Translations under genes and position numbers: made by a program
Part shown: positions 45,017 through 54,014 of the stretch, one piece after another
How positions within the stretch are numbered: the stretch's first letter is position 1
Layout of the letters: each line of letters starts with the position of its first letter
The notes under the pieces: generated by a model
Seen by the model: only the letters and a program-made list of their open reading frames with translations
Database searches by the model: none
What the model was told of the DNA's origin: nothing
Source: Janthinobacterium violaceinigrum
GTDB lineage: Bacteria; Pseudomonadota; Gammaproteobacteria; Burkholderiales; Burkholderiaceae_D
Direction of reading: 5' to 3'
Assembly (NCBI RefSeq): GCF_009208555.1
Contig: NZ_WFLI01000009.1
Span: 62,001-126,000 of the forward strand
DNA: 64,000 nucleotides

Positions 45017-46315
45017 TTAATGCAGCTTGACCTGCGGCGTGCTGCGCTTGATCAGGAAGCGGCCCATGGCCATGACGGCCGTGCGTACGCTGCCCAGCAC
45101 GGCATTATGGTGCATCAGGTGCAGGCTCACATACATCATGCGCGCGACAAAGCCTTCGACGAACCAGCTCAAGCCCTTCAGGGAACCCATCAGGGTGCCC
45201 ACCGACGTGGTGCGGCCGAACGATACGAGCGAACCGTAGTCCAGGTATTCATACGGCTTCGTTTGCGGCGGCTTGCCCTTCGCTTGCAGCAGAAAGGTTT
45301 TCAGCAGGTAATCGGCTTGCTGGTGGGCAGCCTGGGCGCGCGGCGGCACCAGCTTGCCGTCCGGCCCCGCGCAGGCGGCACAGTCGCCCAGCGCAAAGAT
45401 ATTCGCGTGGCCCTGCACATTGAGCATGCCCGTCACTTCCAGCTGGCCGGCGCGGTTGGTCGGCAAGCCCAGGGTGGACAAGAATTCCGGCGCGCGAATG
45501 CCGGCCGCCCACACGCAGATGTCGGCCGCATAGCTGGTGCCGCTGGCCACCGTCACCTTGTCGGCCTCGATGGTGGTGACGCGCGTATCGGTCACCACGG
45601 TGATGCCATGCTGGTACAGCAGCTTCGAGGCGGCGATGGACACGCGCTCGGGCAGCGGCGCCAGGATGCGCGGCGCCCCTTCGAGCAGGGTGATGCGCAC
45701 ATCCTTGATGGCGTTGAGATTCTGGAAACCGTACGCGGCATACACGCCGCTCGCTTCGCGCAACTCGGCCGCCAGTTCCACGCCCGTGGCGCCGCCGCCG
45801 ATGATGACGATGTCGACGCCCGGATGGCCCGCGTCGCCCTGGCGCTGCTCGGCCATGGCCAGCAGCTTGAGCAGGGTCAGACGGAAACGTTCGGCGTCTT
45901 CCGTGGCATTCAGGGAAATCGTGTTTTCCTTGGCGCCGGGCACGCCGAAGTAATTCGAGGTGCTGCCCACGGCCAGCACCAGCTGGTCGTAGCTGACCTG
46001 GCGCTGCGGCAGCAGCAGCTCATCCTTGTCGGTGGCGATGGCGCCCACGGTGAGGCTGTTCGAGCCTGCGTCGAGCGCGATCAGGGGTCCGTAGACATAG
46101 GTGAAACCATTGTCATGCGCGAGCATCTGGTACGACAGGCCCTCCTGGTGTATGTCCAGGGTGCCGGCCGCCACTTCATGCAGCGACGGCTTCCAGATAT
46201 GGTACAGGCGGCTGTCGACCAGGGTCACCTGGCCGGCGCCGAGCTTGCGGCTGAGTTTGCAGGCCAGCTCCAGGCCGCCTGCGCCGCCACCTACGATAAC
46301 GATTTTACTATGCAA
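45017..46315 (-). CDS. ndh: Type II NADH dehydrogenase (NDH-2)
   Basis: A 432-aa flavoprotein that passes electrons from NADH to quinone without pumping protons. FAD-binding GGGAGGLELA at about 8-17; the NAD-binding second Rossmann motif IIGGGATGVELAAEL near 170-185; and GDCAAC before PPRAQAAHQQADYL, all typical. A C-terminal amphipathic stretch would bind the membrane. SD AGGATC is weak. Transcribed towards the IS and sharing the terminator. Confidence 0.94.
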   Translation of the reverse strand: MHSKIVIVGGGAGGLELACKLSRKLGAGQVTLVDSRLYHIWKPSLHEVAAGTLDIHQEGLSYQMLAHDNGFTYVYGPLIALDAGSNSLTVGAIATDKDELLLPQRQVSYDQLVLAVGSTSNYFGVPGAKENTISLNATEDAERFRLTLLKLLAMAEQRQGDAGHPGVDIVIIGGGATGVELAAELREASGVYAAYGFQNLNAIKDVRITLLEGAPRILAPLPERVSIAASKLLYQHGITVVTDTRVTTIEADKVTVASGTSYAADICVWAAGIRAPEFLSTLGLPTNRAGQLEVTGMLNVQGHANIFALGDCAACAGPDGKLVPPRAQAAHQQADYLLKTFLLQAKGKPPQTKPYEYLDYGSLVSFGRTTSVGTLMGSLKGLSWFVEGFVARMMYVSLHLMHHNAVLGSVRTAVMAMGRFLIKRSTPQVKLH

Positions 46316-46335
46316 AGATCCTCCTGCTTGCGTGT

Positions 46336-46848
46336 TTAGTCCCTGCGCCCGTTGCCGTTGCCATTGCCGTTGCCATGACCCCTGCCCGGATTGTCGTCAT
46401 GCTTGTCGCGCTTGCCTTCGTGCTTGTCGCGCTTGTCATCATGCTTGTCAAAGTGCTTGTCATGCTTGTCGTCATGACGGCCGCGGTCGCCGTAATCGGG
46501 ACGACCATGGTCGCCATGCTGCTGGCGGTAACGGGGCACATACTGGTTGTTATACCAACTATCTTGGACGAAATATACCTCTTGGTTACAGGCATTATAC
46601 TTGCGGCAGTGCTTGGACCAGTTTTTCGCATGGCCGGGCGGCACGCGCAAATAGATGGGACGGGCCGAATAGTATTGGGGGCGCTGCACGATGACGGGCT
46701 GGGCGTAGATCAATTGGGGCGCGGGATAGTCGCCAATGTCGAGGCGTCCGTAAAAGCCTGGCTGGCCCACGGTGACGGAAACGCCCACCTGGGCAACAGC
46801 GGCGGTGGCGGCCGACAGCAAGGCGGCGGCGAGAATCAGGGTTTTCAT
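46336..46848 (-). CDS. Secreted protein with His/Asp/Lys-rich tail
   Basis: A 170-aa protein. Signal peptide ([19 protein letters not shown]) then an N-terminal domain rich in Tyr and Pro with two Cys (KHCRKYNAC). The C-terminal 55 residues repeat HDDKHDKHFDKHDDKRDKHE-like units and end in Gly/Asn/Arg repeats. The tail is a probable metal-binding or low-complexity segment. Function unknown. SD GGAGTG. It lies just upstream of ndh in the same direction, 20 bases apart, so they may be co-transcribed. Confidence 0.82.
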   Translation of the reverse strand: MKTLILAAALLSAATAAVAQVGVSVTVGQPGFYGRLDIGDYPAPQLIYAQPVIVQRPQYYSARPIYLRVPPGHAKNWSKHCRKYNACNQEVYFVQDSWYNNQYVPRYRQQHGDHGRPDYGDRGRHDDKHDKHFDKHDDKRDKHEGKRDKHDDNPGRGHGNGNGNGNGRRD

Positions 46849-46941
46849 GGGGACACTCCTTTTATCAGTTATGTCTCCATTGTAGACCTTGTGCATCAAC
46901 TGGTTTGTTCGCAAGGACACATAGGGATGGCCGTGGCAAAC

Positions 46942-47715
46942 TCACCACAGCTTGCCCAAAGGCACGACCAAGCCGCTGAACAGCGACCAGTCCGGCGATG
47001 CCGCCGTCAAGCCGCGCGCCATGCCGATATCGATGGCCAGCCGCGGCGTGGGGCTGTAAGTGGCCGCCAGCAGCAGCTGCGCCGTGGCCGGCGCGCCGCG
47101 CAGGCGCGTGCCCGACACTTCCGCCGTGGCGCCCCAGCGCGCGCTGACGGGCGTGGAAAAGGACGCCGCCCAGCCCGTTTGCACCGTGCCCGTGCCAGGG
47201 TCGGCAGCCCCCAGGCGCGTGGCGTTCAGGTTGGCGTCCATGTGCACGGCGCCCAGGTCGCGGCTGAAAATGCCGTTCAGCGACACGTCGCTCTTGCCGC
47301 TGCCGATGCTGTCCTTGGCCGTCGGCAACTTCCAGCCCAGTTCCAGGCCCAGCGCCGTGGCGCTGTCGAGCACGAAGGCGCGCTTGAGCACGACGGTCGT
47401 GTCGCCCACGCCCGTTTCGCGGCGCCCCGTGTCATCGCGCGCGCGCACGATACCCTCGCCTTCGAGCAACACGCCCCATTCGGGCGTGAACGCCAGTTTG
47501 AACGTGTACGGCAGGCTGGCGCGGCGCGTGCCGTCCGTTTTCGACAGCAGGCCGCCGGCTTCGAATTCCAGCTGGCCCGGCACGGGCAGTTGGGCGGGAC
47601 TGGCCACGGAAGGCCGGTAAGGCAGGACGGGGTCGCCGTCCTGCGCCTGCGCCAGGGGCGCCAGGGACGACAACAGTAAAGAAAGACACAACAGCGGCAG
47701 AGAGGAAGACGGCAT
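46942..47715 (-). CDS. Outer-membrane beta-barrel protein, transporter-like
   Basis: A 257-aa protein with signal peptide (MPSSSLPLLCLSLLLSSLAPLAQA) and alternating hydrophobic strands ending in Trp, the usual sign of a C-terminal barrel strand. The pattern GDTTVVLKRAF, LGLELGWKLPTAKD and WSLFSGLVVPLGKLW resembles the putative MetA-pathway-of-phenol-degradation/transporter family. Cargo unknown. Confidence 0.8.
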   Translation of the reverse strand: MPSSSLPLLCLSLLLSSLAPLAQAQDGDPVLPYRPSVASPAQLPVPGQLEFEAGGLLSKTDGTRRASLPYTFKLAFTPEWGVLLEGEGIVRARDDTGRRETGVGDTTVVLKRAFVLDSATALGLELGWKLPTAKDSIGSGKSDVSLNGIFSRDLGAVHMDANLNATRLGAADPGTGTVQTGWAASFSTPVSARWGATAEVSGTRLRGAPATAQLLLAATYSPTPRLAIDIGMARGLTAASPDWSLFSGLVVPLGKLW

Positions 47716-47786
47716 GGGAAACCCGGAAGTGGCAAACGCGCAATACCGACAGCCTACCACCAAGCCCATGCGTCCGTGGCACGCGA

Positions 47787-49442
47787 TCAAGCCAGGCGCC
47801 GCACGCCCTGCCTGACGGCCGGCGCCGGCCGGCGCAGCGGCGTGACATTGCTGGCCGGCGCCACGGCCAGTTGTTGCGCCTGAGCATGCAGGCGGAACAC
47901 GCCCACCAGTTCCGTCAAGGTCTGCGCCTGGTCCTGCAGCGACTCGGCAGCGGCCGCCGCCTCTTCCACCAGAGCCGCATTCTGCTGCGTCACCTGGTCC
48001 ATTTGCAGCACGGCCTGGTTGACTTGCTCGATGCCGGCGCTTTGCTCGGCGCTGGCGGCCGTGATTTCCTGCATGATGTCGGCCACCTGGCGCACGCTGG
48101 CGACCACTTCGTCCATCGTCCTGCCCGCGTCATGCACGAGTTTGGAGCCGATTTCCACCTGCTCGACGGAGTCGCCGATCAGGGTCTTGATTTCCTTGGC
48201 GGCGCTGGCGGAGCGCTGCGCCAGGTTGCGCACTTCGGACGCCACGACGGCGAAGCCGCGCCCCTCCTCGCCCGCCCGAGCCGCCTCCACGGCCGCGTTC
48301 AAGGCCAGGATATTGGTCTGGAAAGCAATGCTGTCGATGACGCTGATGATGTCGACGATCTTGCGCGAGGACGCATTGATCGATTCCATCGTCTGCACCA
48401 CCTGCCCCACCACGGCGCCGCCCTTGCCGGCCACCTCGGAGGCGGCGCCGGCCAGCACATTGGCCTGGCGCGCATTGTCCGCATTCTGGCGCACGGCCGA
48501 CGTCAGTTCTTCCATCGAGGACGCCGTTTCTTCCAGCGAGCTGGCCTGCTCTTCCGTGCGGGAAGACAAGTCGAGATTGCCCTGGGCGATTTCGCCGGAC
48601 GCCGTATTGATGGTGTCCGTGCCCGAGCGCACCTGACTGACGATGCCCACCAGCTTGTCGCGCATGGTTTTCATGGCAAACAGCAAGCTGGTGCTGTCGT
48701 GGCTGGCCGTGCGGATATCCACGGTAAGGTCGCCCTCGGCAATGGCGCCCGCGATCTTGACGGCATACGCCGGTTCGCCGCCCAGCTGGCGCGTCAGTCC
48801 GCGCGTGATCAGCGCCCCCAGCGCCAGGCCGGCCGCCACGCTGCCCAGCACCAGCGCAATCATGAAGCTGCGGCTGGCCTGGTACACGCCGGACGCCTGC
48901 ACGGCCGCCGCCTTGGCGCGCTCTTCTTTCTGCAGCGACAGCTTGTCCAGCACACCGTCGAGTTCATCGGCATGCAGGCGCGTCTTGTTGAGCAGATCCG
49001 TCAGCTGCGCGCTGCGCTGGGCCAGCGGCTCGGCCGCGGCCAAGGCCAGCGCCTGCTGCATGGTGGCAATATATTCCGCTTCGACAGCGGCAAAGCGGGC
49101 AAACAGCTCCTTGGCGGCCGGCGTGACGAACAGCGGTTCCGCCTTGGCCAGATAGCTTTTATTCATGTCGAGGAATTTGGCGATGTCCGCCTGGCGCGTG
49201 GCGCGCTCCTCGGCGGTCGTGGCCAGCAAGAAATTACTACGGGCGCGGCCCACCTTGATCAGGGCGATATTGGCTTCCTTAATGTACGACAGGCCCAGCA
49301 ATTCGCTGTGGTACATCTGCCCTGCCATGGTATCGATCTTGCCCATGTTGAAGATACCGATGCCGGCCACGATAGCCCCCATCAGCGCGACACAGAAAAA
49401 TGCCGCCAACAAGCGCGTTCCCACCTTCATCCGGTTCAACAT
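47787..49442 (-). CDS. Methyl-accepting chemotaxis protein
   Basis: A 551-aa receptor. TM1 (about 10-32), four-helix-bundle ligand domain (about 35-190, with the [12 protein letters not shown] pattern), TM2 (about 190-212), HAMP (about 213-268, [23 protein letters not shown]) and a signalling domain with the conserved hairpin [24 protein letters not shown]. No pentapeptide CheR tether is seen at the C-terminus (ends RQGVRRLA). The start at 49442 has SD GGGAGA; the frame is open to 49574. Ligand unknown. Confidence 0.94.
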   Translation of the reverse strand: MLNRMKVGTRLLAAFFCVALMGAIVAGIGIFNMGKIDTMAGQMYHSELLGLSYIKEANIALIKVGRARSNFLLATTAEERATRQADIAKFLDMNKSYLAKAEPLFVTPAAKELFARFAAVEAEYIATMQQALALAAAEPLAQRSAQLTDLLNKTRLHADELDGVLDKLSLQKEERAKAAAVQASGVYQASRSFMIALVLGSVAAGLALGALITRGLTRQLGGEPAYAVKIAGAIAEGDLTVDIRTASHDSTSLLFAMKTMRDKLVGIVSQVRSGTDTINTASGEIAQGNLDLSSRTEEQASSLEETASSMEELTSAVRQNADNARQANVLAGAASEVAGKGGAVVGQVVQTMESINASSRKIVDIISVIDSIAFQTNILALNAAVEAARAGEEGRGFAVVASEVRNLAQRSASAAKEIKTLIGDSVEQVEIGSKLVHDAGRTMDEVVASVRQVADIMQEITAASAEQSAGIEQVNQAVLQMDQVTQQNAALVEEAAAAAESLQDQAQTLTELVGVFRLHAQAQQLAVAPASNVTPLRRPAPAVRQGVRRLA

Positions 49443-49626
49443 GATTTCTCCCGTAGACTGGCCGATACTCGATGTAACTGGAGCGTACTGGCTTGAATAT
49501 AAAGAAAAAACAGGGAAAAAAATGCTCGGATTGTCACCAAACAACAATTCCTTGATATACAGCAACATACGCAACGGCTTGCCGTGCTAGGCAAGCCGCG
49601 CGCTGATTTCAGGGAATGCGGAGGAA

Positions 49627-51012
49627 TTAGTGCCCGCTGTGGCCGGCCGGCTTGCGCACCGTCATTTCCACACTTCCCTTGGCCGCCGCTTTGCCCGCGC
49701 CCTGGCCCCGCACGGGTTCCGGCAAGGCGCCCGTCCATTCATACGCCACGCTGCCGGCCGGGTGCTTGTACCAGCCCGGATCGCGGTAGTCGCCCGGCTT
49801 CTGGTCCTTGCGCACCTTCACCGTGGTAAACATGCCGCCCATGCCGATGGCGCCGAACGGGCCGTCGCCCGCCATCATCGGCAAGGTATTGTCGGGGATC
49901 GGCATCTGCATTTCGCCCATGTCGGCCATGCCCCGTTCGCCCATCACCATGTAGCCGGGCACGAGCTGGTTGATCTTCGCCGCCACGCCCTGGTGGTCGA
50001 CGCCGATCATGGTGGGCACGTCATGTCCCATGGCATTCATCGTGTGGTGCGACTTGTGGCAGTGAAACGCCCAGTCGCCCAGGTCCGTGGCCGTGAACTC
50101 CACGGCGCGCATCTGGCCCACGGCGATATCCGTCGTTACTTCGGGCCAGCGCGATTCGGGGCGTGTCCAGCCGCCGTCCGTGCCCGTCACCTCGAATTCA
50201 TGGCCATGCATGTGGATCGGGTGGTTGGTCATGGTGAGATTGCCTACGCGCACGCGCACCTTGTCGCCCTGGCGCACCACCATGGGGTCGATGCCGGGGA
50301 AGACGCGGCTGTTGAAGGTGAACAGATTGAAATCCGTCATGGTCATGATCTTGGGCGTGTAGCTGCCCGGATCGATGTCGTAGTTGCTGAGCAAGAAGAC
50401 GAAATCGCGGTCCACCTTCATGAAATTCGGGTCTTTCGGATGCGTGACCCAGAAACCCATCATGCCCATGGCCATCTGCGTCATTTCATCGGCATGCGGG
50501 TGGTACATGAAGGTGCCGGGGCGCTTGGCCACGAATTCGTACACGAAGGTCTTGCCGGGAGGAATGCCCGCCTGGGTCAGGCCCGTGACGCCATCCATGC
50601 CGTTCGGCAAGCGCTGGCCATGCCAGTGCACGCTGGTGTGTTCCGGCAATTTGTTGGTGACAAAGATGCGCACCCGGTCGCCCTCCACCACTTCGATGGT
50701 GGGACCGGGCGACTGGCCGTTGTAACCCCACAGATTGGCCATCATGCCGGGCGCCAGTTCGCGCACGACGGGTTCGGCTACCAGGTGAAATTCCTTGACG
50801 TTGTTGTTCATGCGCCAAGGCAGGGACCAGCCATTCAGGGTGACGACGGGGTTGTACGGCCGCCCGTTCGGCGGCGGTGGCGGCGCTTTCGTGTCCGCGC
50901 CGGCCATGCTGACGGCTTCCGGCAACGAGGCCGCACCCACGCGGCTGACGGCCGCGGCACTGAGGGCGACAGCGCCCGCATTCATGAAAAAGTTTCTACG
51001 TGTAATCATCAT
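49627..51012 (-). CDS. Multicopper oxidase, Tat-exported
   Basis: A 461-aa periplasmic copper oxidase, last gene of the copper operon. Twin-arginine signal TRRNFF at the N-terminus. Copper ligands appear in order: HWHG, YHPHAD, NHPIHMHGH, and the C-terminal HCHKSHH with AMGH behind it for type 1 copper. The C-terminal third is Met-rich (MVMGERGMADMGEMQM), a trait of CueO/CopA proteins that oxidise Cu(I). The start at 51012 overlaps the TolC-like stop by one base. SD weak. Confidence 0.92.
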   Translation of the reverse strand: MMITRRNFFMNAGAVALSAAAVSRVGAASLPEAVSMAGADTKAPPPPPNGRPYNPVVTLNGWSLPWRMNNNVKEFHLVAEPVVRELAPGMMANLWGYNGQSPGPTIEVVEGDRVRIFVTNKLPEHTSVHWHGQRLPNGMDGVTGLTQAGIPPGKTFVYEFVAKRPGTFMYHPHADEMTQMAMGMMGFWVTHPKDPNFMKVDRDFVFLLSNYDIDPGSYTPKIMTMTDFNLFTFNSRVFPGIDPMVVRQGDKVRVRVGNLTMTNHPIHMHGHEFEVTGTDGGWTRPESRWPEVTTDIAVGQMRAVEFTATDLGDWAFHCHKSHHTMNAMGHDVPTMIGVDHQGVAAKINQLVPGYMVMGERGMADMGEMQMPIPDNTLPMMAGDGPFGAIGMGGMFTTVKVRKDQKPGDYRDPGWYKHPAGSVAYEWTGALPEPVRGQGAGKAAAKGSVEMTVRKPAGHSGH

Positions 51013-52382
51013 TATTCCTTTGCCGCAGTTGCCGCACCTGGGCCGCTGCCATTGATGGCCGATTGCAATGCCGTTTGGGCGATCCAGAAATCGCGCTGGG
51101 TTTCGATGGCGCCGTTGACGCTGGCGACTTGCTCGCGCGCGTCGGCCAGCAGTTCGAACACGCTGGCCAGCATGCCGTTGTAGCGCAGCAGCACTTCATG
51201 CGAAATGGTCTTGCGCAGCGGCACGACTTCATCGCGGTAGTGGCGCGCCAGGTCGTAGGCCGTGCGGTAGCTGGAATACGCTTCGCGCACTTCCGAGCGG
51301 GCCCGCACCGCCGTGCCCGCCGTGCGCTGCAGCGACTGCTCGTACAGCGCCTGCGCCCGGGCGTCGCGCGCCGTGCCCCAGTCGAACAGGGGCAGTTCCA
51401 GCGACACCTCGTAGCCGTTTTCGCGCGGCGCCTCGCTCGTGCTCTTGTTGGTATAGCCCACGTCGAGCACATTGACGAACCCCGTCACCTTGGACAGGCC
51501 CAGCGCGCTGGCCGTGGCGTGCGCGTCGAGTTTCGCTCTTTGCACGTCGAGGCGCTGCTCCATGGCCTGCGCCTCGATATTGCCCGCATCAACAGCCTGG
51601 GCCGGCAAATCGGGCAGGCGCGACGGTAAAGTAAAGCTGGTCTGCCTGCCCCACAGTCCCAGCAAGCGCGTCAGGTGCTCGCGCGTGGCCGTGGCCTGGT
51701 GGCGCGCGCGGGCCAGGTCGCCGACGGCGTCCGCGTAGAACACTTGCTGGCGCGCCTGGTCCAGGCGGCTCCAGTTGCCCGCCTGCTGCAAGCGCGTGGC
51801 CAGTTCGGCACCCGCCTCGGCCGACACGAGCGCCCGCTGCATGAACGCTTCCGTCTGCACGGCAGCCACGGCATGGAAGTAGGCGCGGCGCGTATCGGCC
51901 GCCAACTGCACGGCGCTGCTGGCGGCCTGCAGCTTGGCTTGCTCGAAACGGCCCCGCTCGATGTTCACGCGCATCGGCATCGTCAGCAAGCCAGCCAGGT
52001 CGAAGCTGACGCCGCGGTCGATTTCATTGCCGTGGCTGCCGTGCGAGCGGCCGAACGACAGGCCCGGGTTGCGCAAGCGCCCCGCCTGCACCAGGTCCGC
52101 CTCGGACGCACCCAGCTGGGCCAGCGCCACCTTCATGTCCTGGTTGTTCATCAGGGCGATGCGCACGGCGCTGTCCGCGTCCAGGGGCTGGGCCAGCAGC
52201 TGCGCCAGCTTGGCTTCGCCGCCCTCGCCGGCCAGCGCCGCAGGGGCGCCCGTGCGGGCGTCGGCCAGCGCGGACACCGTCTGCATGCCGCCATCCTGGC
52301 TGAAGCTGGCGCAGCCGCCCAGCAGCAGGACGGCCGCCAGCGCCAGCGGCGTCAAACAGGTTGATTTGGTAAAACGGGCCAT
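51012..52382 (-). CDS. TolC-family outer-membrane lipoprotein (copper operon)
   Basis: A 456-aa outer-membrane efflux protein: lipobox LGGC (Cys24), two OEP repeats with long coiled coils. The segment LRNPGLSFGRSHGSHGNEIDRG is in the position of the first OEP repeat. No pump or adaptor gene accompanies it, so it must work with transport partners encoded elsewhere or have another role. SD AGGA at the proper distance from ATG 52382, which directly follows the stop of the 124-aa gene. Confidence 0.88.
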   Translation of the reverse strand: MARFTKSTCLTPLALAAVLLLGGCASFSQDGGMQTVSALADARTGAPAALAGEGGEAKLAQLLAQPLDADSAVRIALMNNQDMKVALAQLGASEADLVQAGRLRNPGLSFGRSHGSHGNEIDRGVSFDLAGLLTMPMRVNIERGRFEQAKLQAASSAVQLAADTRRAYFHAVAAVQTEAFMQRALVSAEAGAELATRLQQAGNWSRLDQARQQVFYADAVGDLARARHQATATREHLTRLLGLWGRQTSFTLPSRLPDLPAQAVDAGNIEAQAMEQRLDVQRAKLDAHATASALGLSKVTGFVNVLDVGYTNKSTSEAPRENGYEVSLELPLFDWGTARDARAQALYEQSLQRTAGTAVRARSEVREAYSSYRTAYDLARHYRDEVVPLRKTISHEVLLRYNGMLASVFELLADAREQVASVNGAIETQRDFWIAQTALQSAINGSGPGAATAAKE

Positions 52383-52383
52383 G

Positions 52384-52758
52384 TCAGTGTCCTTCATGCT
52401 GGTGTTGCGGGGCGGGCTTGTCCGCCGGCTTGGGCTGGACGTGGTCCATCGGCATGGCATGACCTTCCATCTTGTGGCCTTGCATCTTGTGGCCTTCCAT
52501 CTTCATCATGCCCATGTGGCCGCCGGCCTTGCCGACCTTGTCGTTGGCGGCGCGCCAGGCCTGGTCGGGCGTGGCTTCGTCGTCGGCGGCGGGACGGTAG
52601 CCCGAGAAAGCGGAGCGGAAGGTGGTGGCCGGCACGGCCGCTTGCGCCTCTTGCGGGGCGGATGGGCTTGGCATTGCGGCGGCCGGACTAGCGGCACTGG
52701 CGGCCAGCGCGGGCAATGCAACGCCGGCGGCCAGCGCAAGGCTGAACAGGTATTTCAT
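52384..52758 (-). CDS. Periplasmic His/Met-rich copper-associated protein
   Basis: A 124-aa protein with signal peptide (MKYLFSLALAAGVALPALA). The C-terminal 50 residues are crowded with Met and His: GGHMGMMKMEGHKMQGHKM and HQHEGH, typical of Cu(I)/Cu(II) binding. A middle FRSAFSGYRPAADDEATPD block is seen in proteins next to copper oxidases. Probably a periplasmic copper chaperone or sink. SD GAGGAA. Second gene of the operon. Confidence 0.83.
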   Translation of the reverse strand: MKYLFSLALAAGVALPALAASAASPAAAMPSPSAPQEAQAAVPATTFRSAFSGYRPAADDEATPDQAWRAANDKVGKAGGHMGMMKMEGHKMQGHKMEGHAMPMDHVQPKPADKPAPQHQHEGH

Positions 52759-52871
52759 GGTATTCCTCGAATGACGGGGGATGGCGCGGCGGGCGCGCAG
52801 GTGGAACGGGGGGCGCGGCCAGCACGGCCAGGATGGACGTGCAGCGGCCGCACCGCCTGGTTCACGGGCGG

Positions 52872-53303
52872 TCAGGCGGAGCGCGTGCTTCTCGGGGGGC
52901 GTTCCAGGCCGGACGGGATATGCCCGGCGAACAGGGAATCGGGCGCCAGCGCCGGAGGCGGCGCGCGCAGGGTCAAGGCGTGCAAGGCAGGCATGCCGGG
53001 CGGCGCCGTGGCGCCCACGGTGCAGGCGCCATGGTTGCTGCAATCGTGGCCATGGTGCGTGGCGCCGCCATCGTCCATGGCCATCTTCATCGGCTGATCC
53101 GGCATGGCCATGTCGGCCATGTCGCCCATGTCATGGCATTGGGGCGTTTGCGCCTGGGCGGGCGCGTGCACGGCCGCGACGGCGACCGCCAGCTCGTCCA
53201 CGCAGCAGCTGCGCATGGCCGACGCAAAGCCCTGCAAGGGCAGCGTGACGGCCAGCAGCCAGAGCAGCGAGCGGGCGAGAAAGCGGAAAAAGGCACGGTT
53301 CAT
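52872..53303 (-). CDS. Small secreted metal-rich protein, first gene of copper operon
   Basis: A 143-aa protein with an N-terminal signal (RSLLWLLAVTLPLQGFASA). The mature part has paired Cys (RSCC), a Met/His/Asp stretch (CHDMGDMADMAMPDQPMKM) and HHGHDC, a likely copper-binding region. A CueR-type promoter ends only six bases before the ATG, leaving no room for an SD; no in-frame start exists between it and an upstream TGA. It is therefore probably read from a leaderless message. The next gene begins 113 bases after its stop. Confidence 0.83.
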   Translation of the reverse strand: MNRAFFRFLARSLLWLLAVTLPLQGFASAMRSCCVDELAVAVAAVHAPAQAQTPQCHDMGDMADMAMPDQPMKMAMDDGGATHHGHDCSNHGACTVGATAPPGMPALHALTLRAPPPALAPDSLFAGHIPSGLERPPRSTRSA

Positions 53304-53309
53304 GGCACG

Positions 53310-53340
53310 ACTATAAACCTTCCCACATGAGGAAGGTCAA
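53310..53340 (-). promoter_or_regulatory. CueR-type (MerR family) copper promoter
   Basis: Minus strand: -35 TTGACC, -10 TATAGT, separated by a 19-base spacer. Inside lies the perfect inverted repeat ACCTTCC-N7-GGAAGGT (53317-53337). The overlong spacer and this repeat are the defining features of MerR-family promoters, and the repeat matches the Escherichia coli copA/cueO CueR box. No cueR gene lies in the window. Confidence 0.9.
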
Positions 53341-53358
53341 GCCCCATTTGCCATCCGC

Positions 53359-53880
53359 TCAATGCGTGAGCCAGATCACGTACGCGCCGTAATAGCCTTC
53401 CCCCTCGAACACGGCATGGCCGTCGGCAAACGACACGGTGTGCACTTGATTGACGGTGAAATAGGCGCGCCGGTCGGCCGTCTCCACATCGCCCCAATAG
53501 CGGGCATCGGGAGAACGGTAGCCGCTGGCGCGGCCGATGGCCGTCATCAGGTCGAAAATCATGAAGTCGTACAGCATCCCGGCCAGCAGGGGCCGGTGGT
53601 CCGCCAGCATGGCCGTGATGTCGGGGTAGCCGGCCTGCTGCAATTCGGGCAAGTCGCTTTCCTCGTACTGCAAGTCGTCTTCGCGGCAAGTCCGGAGAAA
53701 ACGGTTGAACGGCTCGTCCAGCAGGCTCGCCAAGGCCGTTTCCGGCACGCTCAGGCGGAACGGGCGCAGCGGCAACTCGCTGCGCTGGCCATAATTGAGT
53801 TCGCGGCAGCCGAGCAAGGCCAGTGCGTGCGGCCGTCCATCGACGTCGCAGCGGATGCCAGGCTCTTGCTCAAACGTCAT
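53359..53880 (-). CDS. Hypothetical protein
   Basis: A 173-aa soluble protein of unknown family. Contains an acidic CREDDLQYEESDLPELQQ segment and an aromatic C-terminus (GYYGAYVIWLTH). No signal peptide. Upstream of the copper operon in the same direction, but the strong CueR promoter between them argues they are separate units. Confidence 0.72.
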   Translation of the reverse strand: MTFEQEPGIRCDVDGRPHALALLGCRELNYGQRSELPLRPFRLSVPETALASLLDEPFNRFLRTCREDDLQYEESDLPELQQAGYPDITAMLADHRPLLAGMLYDFMIFDLMTAIGRASGYRSPDARYWGDVETADRRAYFTVNQVHTVSFADGHAVFEGEGYYGAYVIWLTH

Positions 53881-54014
53881 CAGTATCCATCCCTGCCATG
53901 CCAGCCGCCTTCCTTATGCATTCAAGGGCCACATGGTAAGCGCTGGCGGGCAAACGGGACAGGCTCAGATGCAACAGAAAACAGGGGATCAGTTCATGCC
54001 GTACGGCAATACCG

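Noticed and set aside
47871..49496. Open frame of 541 codons opposite the chemotaxis receptor
   Set aside because: Antisense shadow with His/Arg/Gln-rich composition; the minus-strand frame gives a complete receptor.
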